Shown: one piece after another, positions 34,701 to 42,366 of the stretch | Numbering within the stretch: the stretch's first letter is position 1 | How the letters are laid out: the number at the start of each line of letters is the position of its first letter | Assembly: GCA_025056965.1 (NCBI GenBank) | Contig: JANWVF010000041.1 | Location: forward strand, 1 to 46,119 | From: Thermoflexales bacterium | GTDB taxonomy: Bacteria; Chloroflexota; Anaerolineae; J036; Brachytrichaceae | Direction: 5' to 3' | Length of the DNA: 46,119 nt | Made by a program: the position numbers and the translations under genes | Notes under the pieces: model-generated | Told to the model about the DNA's origin: nothing | Seen by the model: only the letters and a program-made list of their open reading frames with translations | The model's database searches: none

Positions 34701-34855
34701 GGCAGGGTAGTTGGAAGCCGGCATTAGCAGCAGCCGAGAAGCGTTTCGGCCATGGGCTCGTACGTATCTGCCAGGTGGAGCTGGCTAATCGCGTTGCCGG
34801 GAATCCTGTGGCAGCCCAATTCACCAGACGCTTACTGTCGCCCGCTGGCAGCTAG
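31799..34855 (+). CDS. Glycoside hydrolase family 2 enzyme
   Basis: The 1018-residue protein follows GH2 architecture: a jelly-roll sugar-binding domain (about 120-270, with FYRTCFVLSEEML and HVFLNGVYLGSHEGFFAPFEFD), an Ig-like domain (about 270-385), a TIM barrel (about 385-715) and C-terminal beta domains. Acid/base Glu501 follows Asn in TYINEPFPRG, and the nucleophile is probably Glu591 in CGEFGAEG, in the expected order. No signal peptide is seen, so it acts in the cytoplasm on imported sugars. Beta-galactosidase, mannosidase or glucuronidase specificity cannot be decided. ATG 31808 is an alternative start. Confidence 0.9.
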   Translation: MTAMRRDLFAEIAAELNNDAQPRTPARATLVEPQPLDLPARFLPAESNDPSAAFAPTPKLDTPELLAQALDEYRRRYAPFLANLAPELETTRIRLPIYEFDWRIATAEDASDFVGVLEGRGTWQRIRIPHYGGPLGRATTFYRTCFVLSEEMLARDALFVSFGGVDYRAHVFLNGVYLGSHEGFFAPFEFDARAAARAGENTLVIRVENDAICMGNDSWGADGHLYEGDKLYAATGPGYDDPEIGWQHCPPGMGIYQQVCVEARSAIFISDIFVRPLLDQAAAEAWVEVYNTKPIRCPIAIEISLFGQNFEEAVFVGERYELAGPAGPTTNQYRLPFSVPNPRIWDPETPWLYQLQVRLLDAEGRMLDAQKAHFGMRSFRMDTDGEPKGRFYLNGRPIRLRGANTMGFEQQDVMRGDLDQLRDDILLAKIGHINFLRLTQRPVQPEVYDMCDKLGMMTQTDLPLFAVLRRNQFVEAVRQAGEMERLVRNHPCNILVTYINEPFPRGWNKLHRHLSRPELESFFLTADQVVHLANPDRVIKAVDGDYDPPGPGLPDNHCYCGWYNGHGIDLGKLHRGYWQAVKPGWFYGCGEFGAEGLDPADLMRRRYPPAWLPQTPDEERSWTPDRIPGAQTGRFHYLWFDTQHSVDSWCAASQEHQAWVTRLMTEAFRRDRRMVSFAIHLFIDAFPASWMKTIMDTERRPKPAYFAYREALTPLMVNLRTDRWAFWAEEPMCIEVWVCNDRPDALNGLWLHYQVEIAGQVVFSQRTQADVPACDSAFQGFLRLPAPYVEQRTTAVIRLGLLTAQGQVVHDTAMSVEIFPRLTKMQGRVWVIGSAHDEAGRLARALELNAAESNLNCPPTILIGDLGTYALRKDEVTEAVLRGATAVFLNLPIGQHEIFGDQVEVSACGMNPRHFVSRATGHPLVAGFKPYDFRFWYNDEAGYVTPLLTTVFDAPDWMPILASGNGSWQGSWKPALAAAEKRFGHGLVRICQVELANRVAGNPVAAQFTRRLLSPAGS

Positions 34856-34875
34856 TCGCCCGGTTGTCGGTCAGT

Positions 34876-36921
34876 ATGGATCCTGCATCGCAAGCCCCAA
34901 GATTGGATTTGCGTAATATGCTGCGCCAACACCTAATCCGGCGCGGCCTGGCATGCATGGAAAGAGCGCGTGAGCGCCGTCATGCAGCAGTTCAGCAGGG
35001 TGGGTTATCGCACTACTGCGCGGAGATTCGCCATATTGTCCAACGCTTCTATGGAGATTTGCCGGTCGGTAGGAGCGGGCGTCCGGTGCATGCAGAGCGG
35101 GTGAGCCGCTTCATCAAACGCGGCTACTGCATAGAGAATGTCTTGTTCGAGTCCTTTCCTGGATGGCAAGTCAACGCTACCGTTTACGTCCCCCTCGAAT
35201 ATCAGCCGCCCTTTCCCGGCGTCGTGATCCCGGTAGGACACTCCGGCAAACAGTTTGCCAGTTATCAACTCCCGGCACAATATTTCGCGCGATGTGGCTA
35301 CCTCGCCGTGCTCTTCGATCCACCCGGTCAAGCGGGTGAGAAACAACGAGGCAACGACCACTTTATAGATGGCGTTCGCTGCTATGTGGTCGGTGAAACG
35401 TCCAGCCGCTATTTCGTCGCCGATGCGCTGCGCTGCATAGACTATCTAGAAACGCGGCCTGATGTGGACATGAGCCGCGGCGTTGCTATGACCGGCGTCT
35501 CCGGCGGAGGCACGACCACGCTTCTGGCCACCATGCTTGACGACCGCATCACCGTCATCGGGCCTTCGTGCTGCACCACACCGCTGGCTACGCTGGACAT
35601 CACATATTGCTACCCCGGCTGTCCTGAGACACACATGTGGCAGCGTTATGCCGATGGCATTGACGATATTGATTTGCTCTGCGCGGCATTCCCTTGCCCT
35701 ATCTTGCTGATGGCCGGAGTGGATGACGAAGTGTTTCAGATCGCAGATGTGCGCTGGGTCGCTCAGGAAGTGAAGCTGTTCTATGAGAGCGGCGGGCGAG
35801 GGGAGCGCTTCGCATTCTTCGAGGATCAGGGAGGCCATAGTTATACGCTCGCCCAAGCGCGGGCTTTCGTGCGTTTTATGAACGTCTGGCTGCTTGGTCG
35901 GCCAAATCGAGCAGAAACCGATTGGCCTGACGATACATTTGCCTTGGACCCATACGACGAATTGCGTTGCTTCCCTAATCAAGGGGTCAACATGCAGACC
36001 CTAACCCTAGATCGCGCAAAGGCACTAGAGGCCGAGCGAAGCCGAGACGCCGCGCATATCCGTTCGGCCGCCGCTACCCTTGTCCATGTGACCCAACCGA
36101 TTCGACCTCCCGAAGCATGCGCGAGGCCGCCGTTTCGCGTCTGGACGCATCGCTGGCAGCACATTTCGCTGTATCCGGAGGAAGATATTGAACTGCCGGC
36201 GACATTCTTCTACCCCTACCATCTCTCAGATCAACCGACGGCGACCATCATCCATTTCGATGATGGGGGGCGCAATCGCTTGCTCTACCGTCATGGCATA
36301 TTGGCTCATGCCGCGCGGTTTCTAGCGCGCGACAAAGCACACCATGCGGTGTTTACCGTGGATCTGCGCGGTTGGGGTGATTCAGCCCCGGCCATGTATC
36401 CATATGAGGTAGCCGCGTGGGCAGGCCTAGATCGTTACTTGGCATATAGCAGTGCGGCTCTGGGTGATCCCTTGCTCGCGATGCGTGTGCGGGATGCGCT
36501 CAGCGCCTTAAGTTACCTGCAGACGCGCCCGGAAGTTCGTCGTGACCGCATCGTGGTCACCGGATGCGGCCTCGGTGGTGTAGTCGCACTTTACGTGGCC
36601 GCAATCGTGGGTGAACAGCTAGCCGCCGTGATCATCTGGGACAGCTTGGCCAGTTTTCGAGCGTTGCTAGAAGAGCCGGACTATGCATGGCCGGCAGATG
36701 CCTTCTTCCCTAATGTGCTTTTGCATTACGATCTGCCCGATCTCGTGCGCGTGTTGCCCTGCCCAGTGAGGATCATTAATCCACGCGATGGCTGCCGGCG
36801 CATGCTTTTGCCGGAGGTGCTAGCAGCGCTCAACGCAGACGCCGGTCGTCATCTCTATATCAATACGGATGGCGATCAGGGTATCCTGCAGGCCCTTGTC
36901 GAAAGTTTAGATGCCGGCTGA
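34876..36921 (+). CDS. Tandem alpha/beta-hydrolase (esterase-like, second domain inactive)
   Basis: The 681-residue protein contains two alpha/beta-hydrolase domains. The first (about 80-350) has nucleophile Ser209 in GVSGGGT, an acid in AGVDDEVF and His in GGHSYT, and resembles acetyl-xylan esterase-type family hydrolases. The second (about 420-675) keeps the fold (TIIHFDDGG, VDLRGWGDSAP) but its nucleophile elbow reads VTGCGLGG, with Gly565 in place of Ser, and no C-terminal catalytic His is seen. It starts 20 nt after the GH2 gene and has no signal peptide, so it may deacylate substituted sugars after uptake. A TTG at 34864 is an alternative start. Confidence 0.82.
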   Translation: MDPASQAPRLDLRNMLRQHLIRRGLACMERARERRHAAVQQGGLSHYCAEIRHIVQRFYGDLPVGRSGRPVHAERVSRFIKRGYCIENVLFESFPGWQVNATVYVPLEYQPPFPGVVIPVGHSGKQFASYQLPAQYFARCGYLAVLFDPPGQAGEKQRGNDHFIDGVRCYVVGETSSRYFVADALRCIDYLETRPDVDMSRGVAMTGVSGGGTTTLLATMLDDRITVIGPSCCTTPLATLDITYCYPGCPETHMWQRYADGIDDIDLLCAAFPCPILLMAGVDDEVFQIADVRWVAQEVKLFYESGGRGERFAFFEDQGGHSYTLAQARAFVRFMNVWLLGRPNRAETDWPDDTFALDPYDELRCFPNQGVNMQTLTLDRAKALEAERSRDAAHIRSAAATLVHVTQPIRPPEACARPPFRVWTHRWQHISLYPEEDIELPATFFYPYHLSDQPTATIIHFDDGGRNRLLYRHGILAHAARFLARDKAHHAVFTVDLRGWGDSAPAMYPYEVAAWAGLDRYLAYSSAALGDPLLAMRVRDALSALSYLQTRPEVRRDRIVVTGCGLGGVVALYVAAIVGEQLAAVIIWDSLASFRALLEEPDYAWPADAFFPNVLLHYDLPDLVRVLPCPVRIINPRDGCRRMLLPEVLAALNADAGRHLYINTDGDQGILQALVESLDAG

Positions 36922-36942
36922 ATCGTCGTGCGCCAGGCGGCA

Positions 36943-37776
36943 TCATGAGCCCCACGTGTGCCGCCCCGGCGCCTCGACGCGGAAACGCTCAATGTTGCCG
37001 TTGTCGGCGACCGTGACGTATGCCGTTCGACCGTCCGGACCGCCAAACGTGATGTTGGTGCAGTGCGCGCCGTGCAGTTGAACTTCTAGCAGGAGTTCGC
37101 CACGCGGCGATACTTTGGCGACGGTCCCTTTACCCCAGCGCGTGATGTAGAGATTGCCCTCCACGTCGCAGCGCATCCCGTCCATTGCGTAGTCGGGGAA
37201 CTGGATGAGCAAGCGCTTATTGCTGATCTCTCCCTGTGGCGAAAGATCATAGGCCCACACGTTGCGCTGCAGGGTCTCGTTGACGTAGAGCGTGCGTCCA
37301 TCCGGCGAAACTTCGATGCCGTTGGTCGTGCCCATGCCACGCTCGAGCAGAACGAACCGACGGTCGTGGCCGATGCGCCAGATCTGACCGTCGCCGCGCG
37401 CCCAGCTCGGGTCGCTGGCGAACACGATGTCGTCGTCAGTAATGCAAATGTCGTTAGGCTGATTGGCCGTCGGCTCGTGCGCGTACACGCTGATCGCGCG
37501 CGTGACCATGTCCACCTTTAGGATATTGTGGTTGGTGTAGTCGGCGATCAGCATATCGCCCCGCGATGTGAAACGGATGCCGTTGCCGATGCTCCCGTTT
37601 GGCAGCTCGACGAAGATGCTGCACTCGCCCTCGGGCGTGACCTTGCCGATGGTGCCTTGGCGCGCGAAGTTCACGGCATAGATGTTGCCCTCGCGGTCGC
37701 AGGCCGGCCCTTCGATGCCGTCGGTGAAGCCGCCGCGTGGCGTGAACTCAGTTGCTACGTAGAGATCGTCTGCCAT
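36943..37776 (-). CDS. SMP-30/gluconolactonase-type lactonase
   Basis: The 277-residue six-bladed beta-propeller hydrolyses sugar lactones with a divalent metal. Conserved metal-site segments are present: FTDGIEGPACD (Glu22), NQPNDICI, TNGIEVSPDGRTLYVNET and YAMDGMRCDVEGN (Asp). No signal peptide. It is the last of four leftward genes and logically follows the oxidoreductase at 37794-39011, which could produce a lactone from an aldose. It ends 21 nt from the convergent hydrolase gene. Confidence 0.92.
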   Translation of the reverse strand: MADDLYVATEFTPRGGFTDGIEGPACDREGNIYAVNFARQGTIGKVTPEGECSIFVELPNGSIGNGIRFTSRGDMLIADYTNHNILKVDMVTRAISVYAHEPTANQPNDICITDDDIVFASDPSWARGDGQIWRIGHDRRFVLLERGMGTTNGIEVSPDGRTLYVNETLQRNVWAYDLSPQGEISNKRLLIQFPDYAMDGMRCDVEGNLYITRWGKGTVAKVSPRGELLLEVQLHGAHCTNITFGGPDGRTAYVTVADNGNIERFRVEAPGRHTWGS

Positions 37777-37793
37777 ACCTGTGCCTCCGTAAT

Positions 37794-39011
37794 CTATCCG
37801 CCCAACAGGTCTGCGATATTGACCGCTTGGCCGGATGCAATGCTTTGATTTGCGCCGATGCCGATCAGGATGCTCATCGCGCCAGCGCGTGAGCCGGCCA
37901 TGTGGCCGAGGGGATCCGGCATCGGCTTGCCGCCGAATAGGCGCTCCAGCAGCCGCGAGTCTCCGCCGCCGTGCCCGTCTTCTGTTACGGTCACTTCGTG
38001 CACGGTCAGTTTACCTTGCGCATCGAAGCACTTGATCGTCTTGGGCTGCCGACCGGCCAGCGGCCCGCTCTCGATTTCTTCCAGCTCCATGCGCCCGCGC
38101 GTGCCGGTGAAGCTGATGCGCCAGCCCTCATAAGGTGAGTAAGCCACGAGCGAGTAAGCGAGTTGTGCGCCGCCGGCGTAGCGCACGCACACGCTCATCG
38201 TGTCGTAGATGTCAATCTCATCGCTGAAGACGCAGCGGTCGCGGAAGTAACCGTCGTAGTGTTCCGCGTCGAAATACAACGCCTTCATTGTCGGGTCACC
38301 CGCGTAATCCACATAGAACTCACAGGCACGGGCATAGTCGCATGTGCTGCAACGCTCGCCGCGCTCGGCGCGCGTTGGCCCGTAAAACCGGCGCGCGCCA
38401 CACGCGAACACGCGCTCCGGATCGTCGTCCAGCCACCAGTTCACCAGGTCAAAGTGATGCGTGCTCTTGTGCACCAACAAGCCCCCGCTATTTTCCATGC
38501 GCCGATGCCAGCGCCGGAAGTAGTCCGCGCCGTGCCGGCGATCCAGCACCCACTCGAAGTCTACGTTGAGTATGCTGCCCAGCGCGCCGGAGCGGATGAT
38601 CTCTTTGGCCAGCGTGACATACGGCATGAAGCGGTAGTTGAAGGTGACGATGACGGTGCGACCGCTGCGTCGCTCGGCCTCTAAGATGGCGCGGCACTTC
38701 TCTGCGTCAATCGTCATCGGCTTCTCGGTAATCGCGTCGCAGCCGGCTTCCAGCGCGCGGATGATGTACTCGTGGTGGTAGCGATCTACCGTGGTCACGA
38801 TCACGCAATCCGGCTTGGTCTGGCGCAGCATCGCGTCGAAATCGTCGAAGATTGGCGGATGCGTCGTCTGCTCGCTAAGCAGACGCGCGCGATGCGGGTT
38901 TACATCGAACACGCCGGCAATGCGCGCCGTGTCGTGAAAGCGTCGAGCGATGGGGATCGCGAACATGCTAATGGCGCGGCTGCTAGCGCCGGCAAACGCG
39001 TAGGACTTCAT
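37794..39011 (-). CDS. Gfo/Idh/MocA-family oxidoreductase
   Basis: The 405-residue NAD(P)-dependent dehydrogenase has an N-terminal Rossmann fold (AFAGASSRAISM, GVFDVNP, DCVIVTTVD) and the EKPMTID catalytic Lys segment, followed by the Gfo/Idh/MocA C-terminal sheet domain (YRFMPYV, STHHFDLVNWWL). A Cys-rich insert (GERCSTCDYARACEFY) occurs in a known subgroup of this family. Likely substrates are sugars or inositols. It lies between the M19 dipeptidase and lactonase genes; the 17-nt gap to the lactonase suggests coupled use. Confidence 0.92.
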   Translation of the reverse strand: MKSYAFAGASSRAISMFAIPIARRFHDTARIAGVFDVNPHRARLLSEQTTHPPIFDDFDAMLRQTKPDCVIVTTVDRYHHEYIIRALEAGCDAITEKPMTIDAEKCRAILEAERRSGRTVIVTFNYRFMPYVTLAKEIIRSGALGSILNVDFEWVLDRRHGADYFRRWHRRMENSGGLLVHKSTHHFDLVNWWLDDDPERVFACGARRFYGPTRAERGERCSTCDYARACEFYVDYAGDPTMKALYFDAEHYDGYFRDRCVFSDEIDIYDTMSVCVRYAGGAQLAYSLVAYSPYEGWRISFTGTRGRMELEEIESGPLAGRQPKTIKCFDAQGKLTVHEVTVTEDGHGGGDSRLLERLFGGKPMPDPLGHMAGSRAGAMSILIGIGANQSIASGQAVNIADLLGG

Positions 39012-39051
39012 GGCTGCTGATGGCCTGCCAACTCAGCCGCAGGTCTGACGC

Positions 39052-40161
39052 TCACGTGCTCCATGCATCGCGCAGGAAGCGCACCCAGTTGCGAAACATG
39101 ATCTTCTCGATGTCGTCTTGGCGATAGCCGCGCTCCGCCAATAGGTCGGCCAGCTTTTGCAGATCGGCGATGGTGTCCAGGTCGCGCGGCGATTGCTCGC
39201 GCCCGAAGCCGCCGTCCAGGTCGGAGCCGATGCCGGCGTGGTCGGCGTTGCCGGCCAATTGGCACACGTGGTCAATGTGGTCTATGACCTCGCGCATCAT
39301 CACCGGGTTCGCTTCGGTCAGGTTGTTCATCGCGCCCCATTGCCAACCGTCGCGCACCATGACGACGTCCAGCGAGGCGCCGATCACCCCGCCGCGCGCG
39401 ATGATCAGCTTGATCTGTTCATCGCTGAATTGGCGCTGCATGCGGGCAATGGCACGACAATTCTGATGGCTGGCGAGCAGCGGTCCATCATAAATGCGCA
39501 CGGCTTCCCAGAATGCCTCGTCGCTCAGGTGCGTACAGTCGAGTGCGATGCCCAGTCGGCGCATCTCACGCAACAGCGCCGGGCCGATGCCTTCGGTCAA
39601 GCCGCGCGTCGTGCCGGTGCCGCCCGCATATCGGTTCGGCCCATAGTGCGCCGGGCCGAGCAGGCGCAACCCCAACTCGCGCCATTCCACCAGCTCATCC
39701 GGCGTGGTGATCGGATCGGCGCCCTCCATTGAGAGCACGAAGCCCAGCGGCGGCAACTGCCCTGCTTGGCCCTCTCCGGTGGATCCGGCGGCTGAATCGT
39801 AAGCCGACCATTCCATCACATGCCGCTCAAGCTGCTCGGCGGTCTCGATTATGCGTATGTCGCCTTGCTTCTCAAGCGCGCGATAGTAAGCCAGCTGGCC
39901 TTTGGCTATGGCGTGCGCCTGAGCCACCGAACCGTACTCGATGCCCGATGAGGGCCGACCTGACGCGCGCGCCAGTAGTGTGGCAAAGCAAAGGAAGATA
40001 CGCCCGCGCCGCACGTCGGGCAGCGCGACCGTATTCATCGCCCGGCTCTTGCCGGTCATCGGCGCTTCGAGCTGGCGGATGACGTGCACGGGCAGTTGTA
40101 AATCGCGCTCAAACGTAAGCGCATTCCAGGCAAGGTCAAGGTGAGCGTCGGCGATGAGCAT
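39052..40161 (-). CDS. Membrane dipeptidase-like M19 peptidase
   Basis: The 369-residue TIM-barrel zinc peptidase starts at the ATG at 40161 (MLIADAHLDLAWN), giving the HxD metal motif at the N-terminus; an upstream in-frame extension would overlap the aminotransferase gene and is not used. Further metal-site segments are LSMEGAD (Glu), DCTHLSDEAF (His), ASHQNCR (His) and GIGSDLDGG (Asp). M19 enzymes cleave dipeptides, including D-amino-acid-containing ones. It lies 4 nt after the aminotransferase stop. Confidence 0.9.
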   Translation of the reverse strand: MLIADAHLDLAWNALTFERDLQLPVHVIRQLEAPMTGKSRAMNTVALPDVRRGRIFLCFATLLARASGRPSSGIEYGSVAQAHAIAKGQLAYYRALEKQGDIRIIETAEQLERHVMEWSAYDSAAGSTGEGQAGQLPPLGFVLSMEGADPITTPDELVEWRELGLRLLGPAHYGPNRYAGGTGTTRGLTEGIGPALLREMRRLGIALDCTHLSDEAFWEAVRIYDGPLLASHQNCRAIARMQRQFSDEQIKLIIARGGVIGASLDVVMVRDGWQWGAMNNLTEANPVMMREVIDHIDHVCQLAGNADHAGIGSDLDGGFGREQSPRDLDTIADLQKLADLLAERGYRQDDIEKIMFRNWVRFLRDAWST

Positions 40162-40165
40162 TGAC

Positions 40166-41470
40166 CTATTGGGGCATCGTCGCCAGCACCTTTCGTGCGG
40201 CGCACACGGCAAAGTCAACGTCGGCCTCGGTGTGCGCGGCGCAGAGATACCACGTGCCGCGGCTGAGGATGCGCAACCCTTCCTCTTGCAACCCATGCAC
40301 GAACCGGCCGAGCTTGCTTCTGTCGAAGGCGAACGTGTCGCGCATGTCGCGGGCGCGAGGCAGCGATGTGAACGCCAAGTTCAGCACTGGCCCCGGCCCT
40401 TGCACCAGCACGTCGTGGCCGATCTCGCGCGCTGCCTCGCGCAGGCCGGCCTGTAACCGTCTGCCTAATCGGTGCAGCTTGTCATGCACCCGTTCGCGCT
40501 GCATCACCTCGATGGTCGCCTTGGCTGCGGCGACGCAGGCATTGCTGCCGTTGGCCGTGCCGGCGTGGATCACTCGGCCTTCGGCGATCGGTTGCATCCA
40601 TCGGCGTTTGCCCACGATCGCACTGATCGGATAACCGTTGGCCATGGCCTTGGCGAAAACGGCTAGATCCGGCGTCACGCCGTAGAACGCCTGCGCTCCA
40701 CCCAGGTGCACGCGAAAGCCGGTGATCACCTCGTCGAAGATCAGCGCGATGCCGTAGTGGTCACACAGCGCGCGTAGGCCTTCTAAGTAGCCCGTCTCCG
40801 GCTCGATGCAGCCGGTGTTGCACATGATCGGCTCGGTGATGATGGCTGCGATCTCGTCGTGGTGTCGCGCGACCGTGCGTTCGACGAGCGATAGATCGTT
40901 CCACGGCAATAGGATGAACTCGTCGCGTGCGTGGGTCGGCAGTCCCTGCGTCCATGGCATAGCCACCGGCGCATCGCGCGGGCCAAGCGCTTCAAGCGAT
41001 GCGCCGTTGATGCCAAAAGCCACGTTGTCGAACCAGCCGTGGTAATGGCCCTCAAAGCGGATGAACTTCTGCCGGCCGGTGACCGCGCGCGCGACGCGCA
41101 GAGCAATGTGATCAGCTTCCGAGCCGCTGACACTGAAACGCACCAGCTCAGCGCAGGGGATGATCTCCTGCAACTTCTCGGCCAGCTCGATCTCGGCTAG
41201 GTGCAGCGCGGCGTAGAGTTGGCCATCTCGGCTGGCGCGTTCCACGGCCGCTAAGACTTCGGGATGGCTATGACCGAGCACCATCGGTCCCTGGCTCAGT
41301 GCAAAGTCGAGATACTCGTTCTCGTCCGCGTCCACTAGGCGTGCGCCATGCGCGCGCACGTAGACCAGCGGGTGGGGCGTGTTGCTCTTGCGGAATTCGC
41401 TGGACACGCCGCCGGCTAGCGCACGCTGGGCACGCTCGAACAAAGCCCGTGATCTATCGTGGTTCAACAT
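40166..41470 (-). CDS. PLP-dependent class III aminotransferase (glutamate-1-semialdehyde aminomutase-like)
   Basis: The 434-residue enzyme (ATG at 41470; 41476 is an alternative) has the class III fold: SVSGSEADHIALRVARA, the FDEVITGFR cofactor Asp segment, and PLP-binding Lys in FAKAMANGYPISAI. It resembles HemL but lies in a catabolic cluster rather than with tetrapyrrole genes, and HemL-like paralogues often act on amino acids or amino sugars. It heads the leftward operon with the M19, Gfo/Idh/MocA and SMP-30 genes and is divergent from the IclR regulator. Confidence 0.9.
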   Translation of the reverse strand: MLNHDRSRALFERAQRALAGGVSSEFRKSNTPHPLVYVRAHGARLVDADENEYLDFALSQGPMVLGHSHPEVLAAVERASRDGQLYAALHLAEIELAEKLQEIIPCAELVRFSVSGSEADHIALRVARAVTGRQKFIRFEGHYHGWFDNVAFGINGASLEALGPRDAPVAMPWTQGLPTHARDEFILLPWNDLSLVERTVARHHDEIAAIITEPIMCNTGCIEPETGYLEGLRALCDHYGIALIFDEVITGFRVHLGGAQAFYGVTPDLAVFAKAMANGYPISAIVGKRRWMQPIAEGRVIHAGTANGSNACVAAAKATIEVMQRERVHDKLHRLGRRLQAGLREAAREIGHDVLVQGPGPVLNLAFTSLPRARDMRDTFAFDRSKLGRFVHGLQEEGLRILSRGTWYLCAAHTEADVDFAVCAARKVLATMPQ

Positions 41471-41551
41471 GCGCATAACACGCTAACACGAATATCCCAA
41501 GTGCGCAAAGAAGCGCTTGTGTCGCTCGAGGAAACGTTTAAACTTCGGCTT
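41471..41551. promoter_or_regulatory. Divergent aminotransferase/iclR control region
   Basis: The IclR gene has TAAACT (41539-41544) 7 nt before its ATG, with TTGTGT (41517-41522) as a possible -35 at a 16-bp spacing. The palindromes AAACGTTT (41532-41539) and GTTTAAAC (41536-41543) overlap this -10 box, an expected place for IclR autoregulation. On the minus strand TAGCGT lies 9 nt before the ATG at 41470. Confidence 0.5.
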
Positions 41552-42352
41552 ATGAAGCGCAGATCGCAAGGTGTGCCTTCGGCTTATGTGGTCAAGCCGG
41601 TGCTCAAGGCGCTGCGTGTGCTCAAATGCCTAGGCGATGCAGGTCGTGAGCTGTCGCTGGTTGAAGTCTGTCGCCTTGTTGGCTTGCCCAAACCAACGGT
41701 ATATAAGTATTTGCAGACCCTGCGGGAAGCCGGTTTCGTGCTCTACGACTCGGAGCTTGAGTGCTACTGGTTGGGTCCGAACGCATGGTCGTTGGGGCGC
41801 ACGGTGAACCCGAGCCTGCGCGTGCGTGAGGTCGCCCGCCCGATCATGCAGCACCTGTGCGATCGCTTCGGCGAGACGATCAATCTTGGCGTATTGCATG
41901 GCGATGAGGTGGTGTACTTAGAAATGGCGGTCAGCCGTCAAGCGCTTCGTCTGCAAGCCACCATCGGCGGACATGACCCAGCCTACAGCACATCGCTGGG
42001 CCGGGCGATGATCGCGTTCCTGCCGCGCGAACGATGGGCGAAGCATATTCCGCGGCGCCTGCAGCCACGCACCCCGCATACGATCACCTCACATGAGTCC
42101 CTGTATGCCGAGCTGATCGCGACTCGCAAGCGCGGCTACGCGATCGAGCGCGAGGAGAATGAGCCGGGTGCACTGTGCATCGGCGCACCGATCTTCGATC
42201 AGGATGGCGAGGTTGTCGCAGCCCTCAGCTTGTCGGCGCCGGCCACGCGCATCGGCCCTGCTCACGAGGGCGAGGTGGCCGAAGCCGTTATGCGCGCCGC
42301 GCGCGACATCTCTGCTCGCTTGGGCTATCGTTCTGCCACTTACAACCCGTAG
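41552..42352 (+). CDS. IclR-family transcriptional regulator
   Basis: The 266-residue protein has an N-terminal winged HTH (about 15-75: LKALRVLKCLGDAGRELSLVEVCRLVGLPKPTVYKYLQTLREAGFV) and a C-terminal IclR effector-binding GAF-like domain (LGVLHGDEVVYLEMAV, YSTSLGRAMIAFL, REENEPGALCIGAPIFD). ATG 41552 is chosen over the upstream GTG at 41459, because TAAACT is 7 nt upstream and the frame before it is not conserved-looking. It likely controls the divergent aminotransferase-M19-oxidoreductase-lactonase operon. Confidence 0.92.
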   Translation: MKRRSQGVPSAYVVKPVLKALRVLKCLGDAGRELSLVEVCRLVGLPKPTVYKYLQTLREAGFVLYDSELECYWLGPNAWSLGRTVNPSLRVREVARPIMQHLCDRFGETINLGVLHGDEVVYLEMAVSRQALRLQATIGGHDPAYSTSLGRAMIAFLPRERWAKHIPRRLQPRTPHTITSHESLYAELIATRKRGYAIEREENEPGALCIGAPIFDQDGEVVAALSLSAPATRIGPAHEGEVAEAVMRAARDISARLGYRSATYNP

Positions 42353-42366
42353 CTCGCGAGCCGGAA

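Noticed and set aside
40166-41470. hemL (glutamate-1-semialdehyde aminomutase of tetrapyrrole synthesis)
   Set aside because: The sequence is HemL-like, but it heads a catabolic operon under a divergent IclR regulator with no other heme gene nearby.
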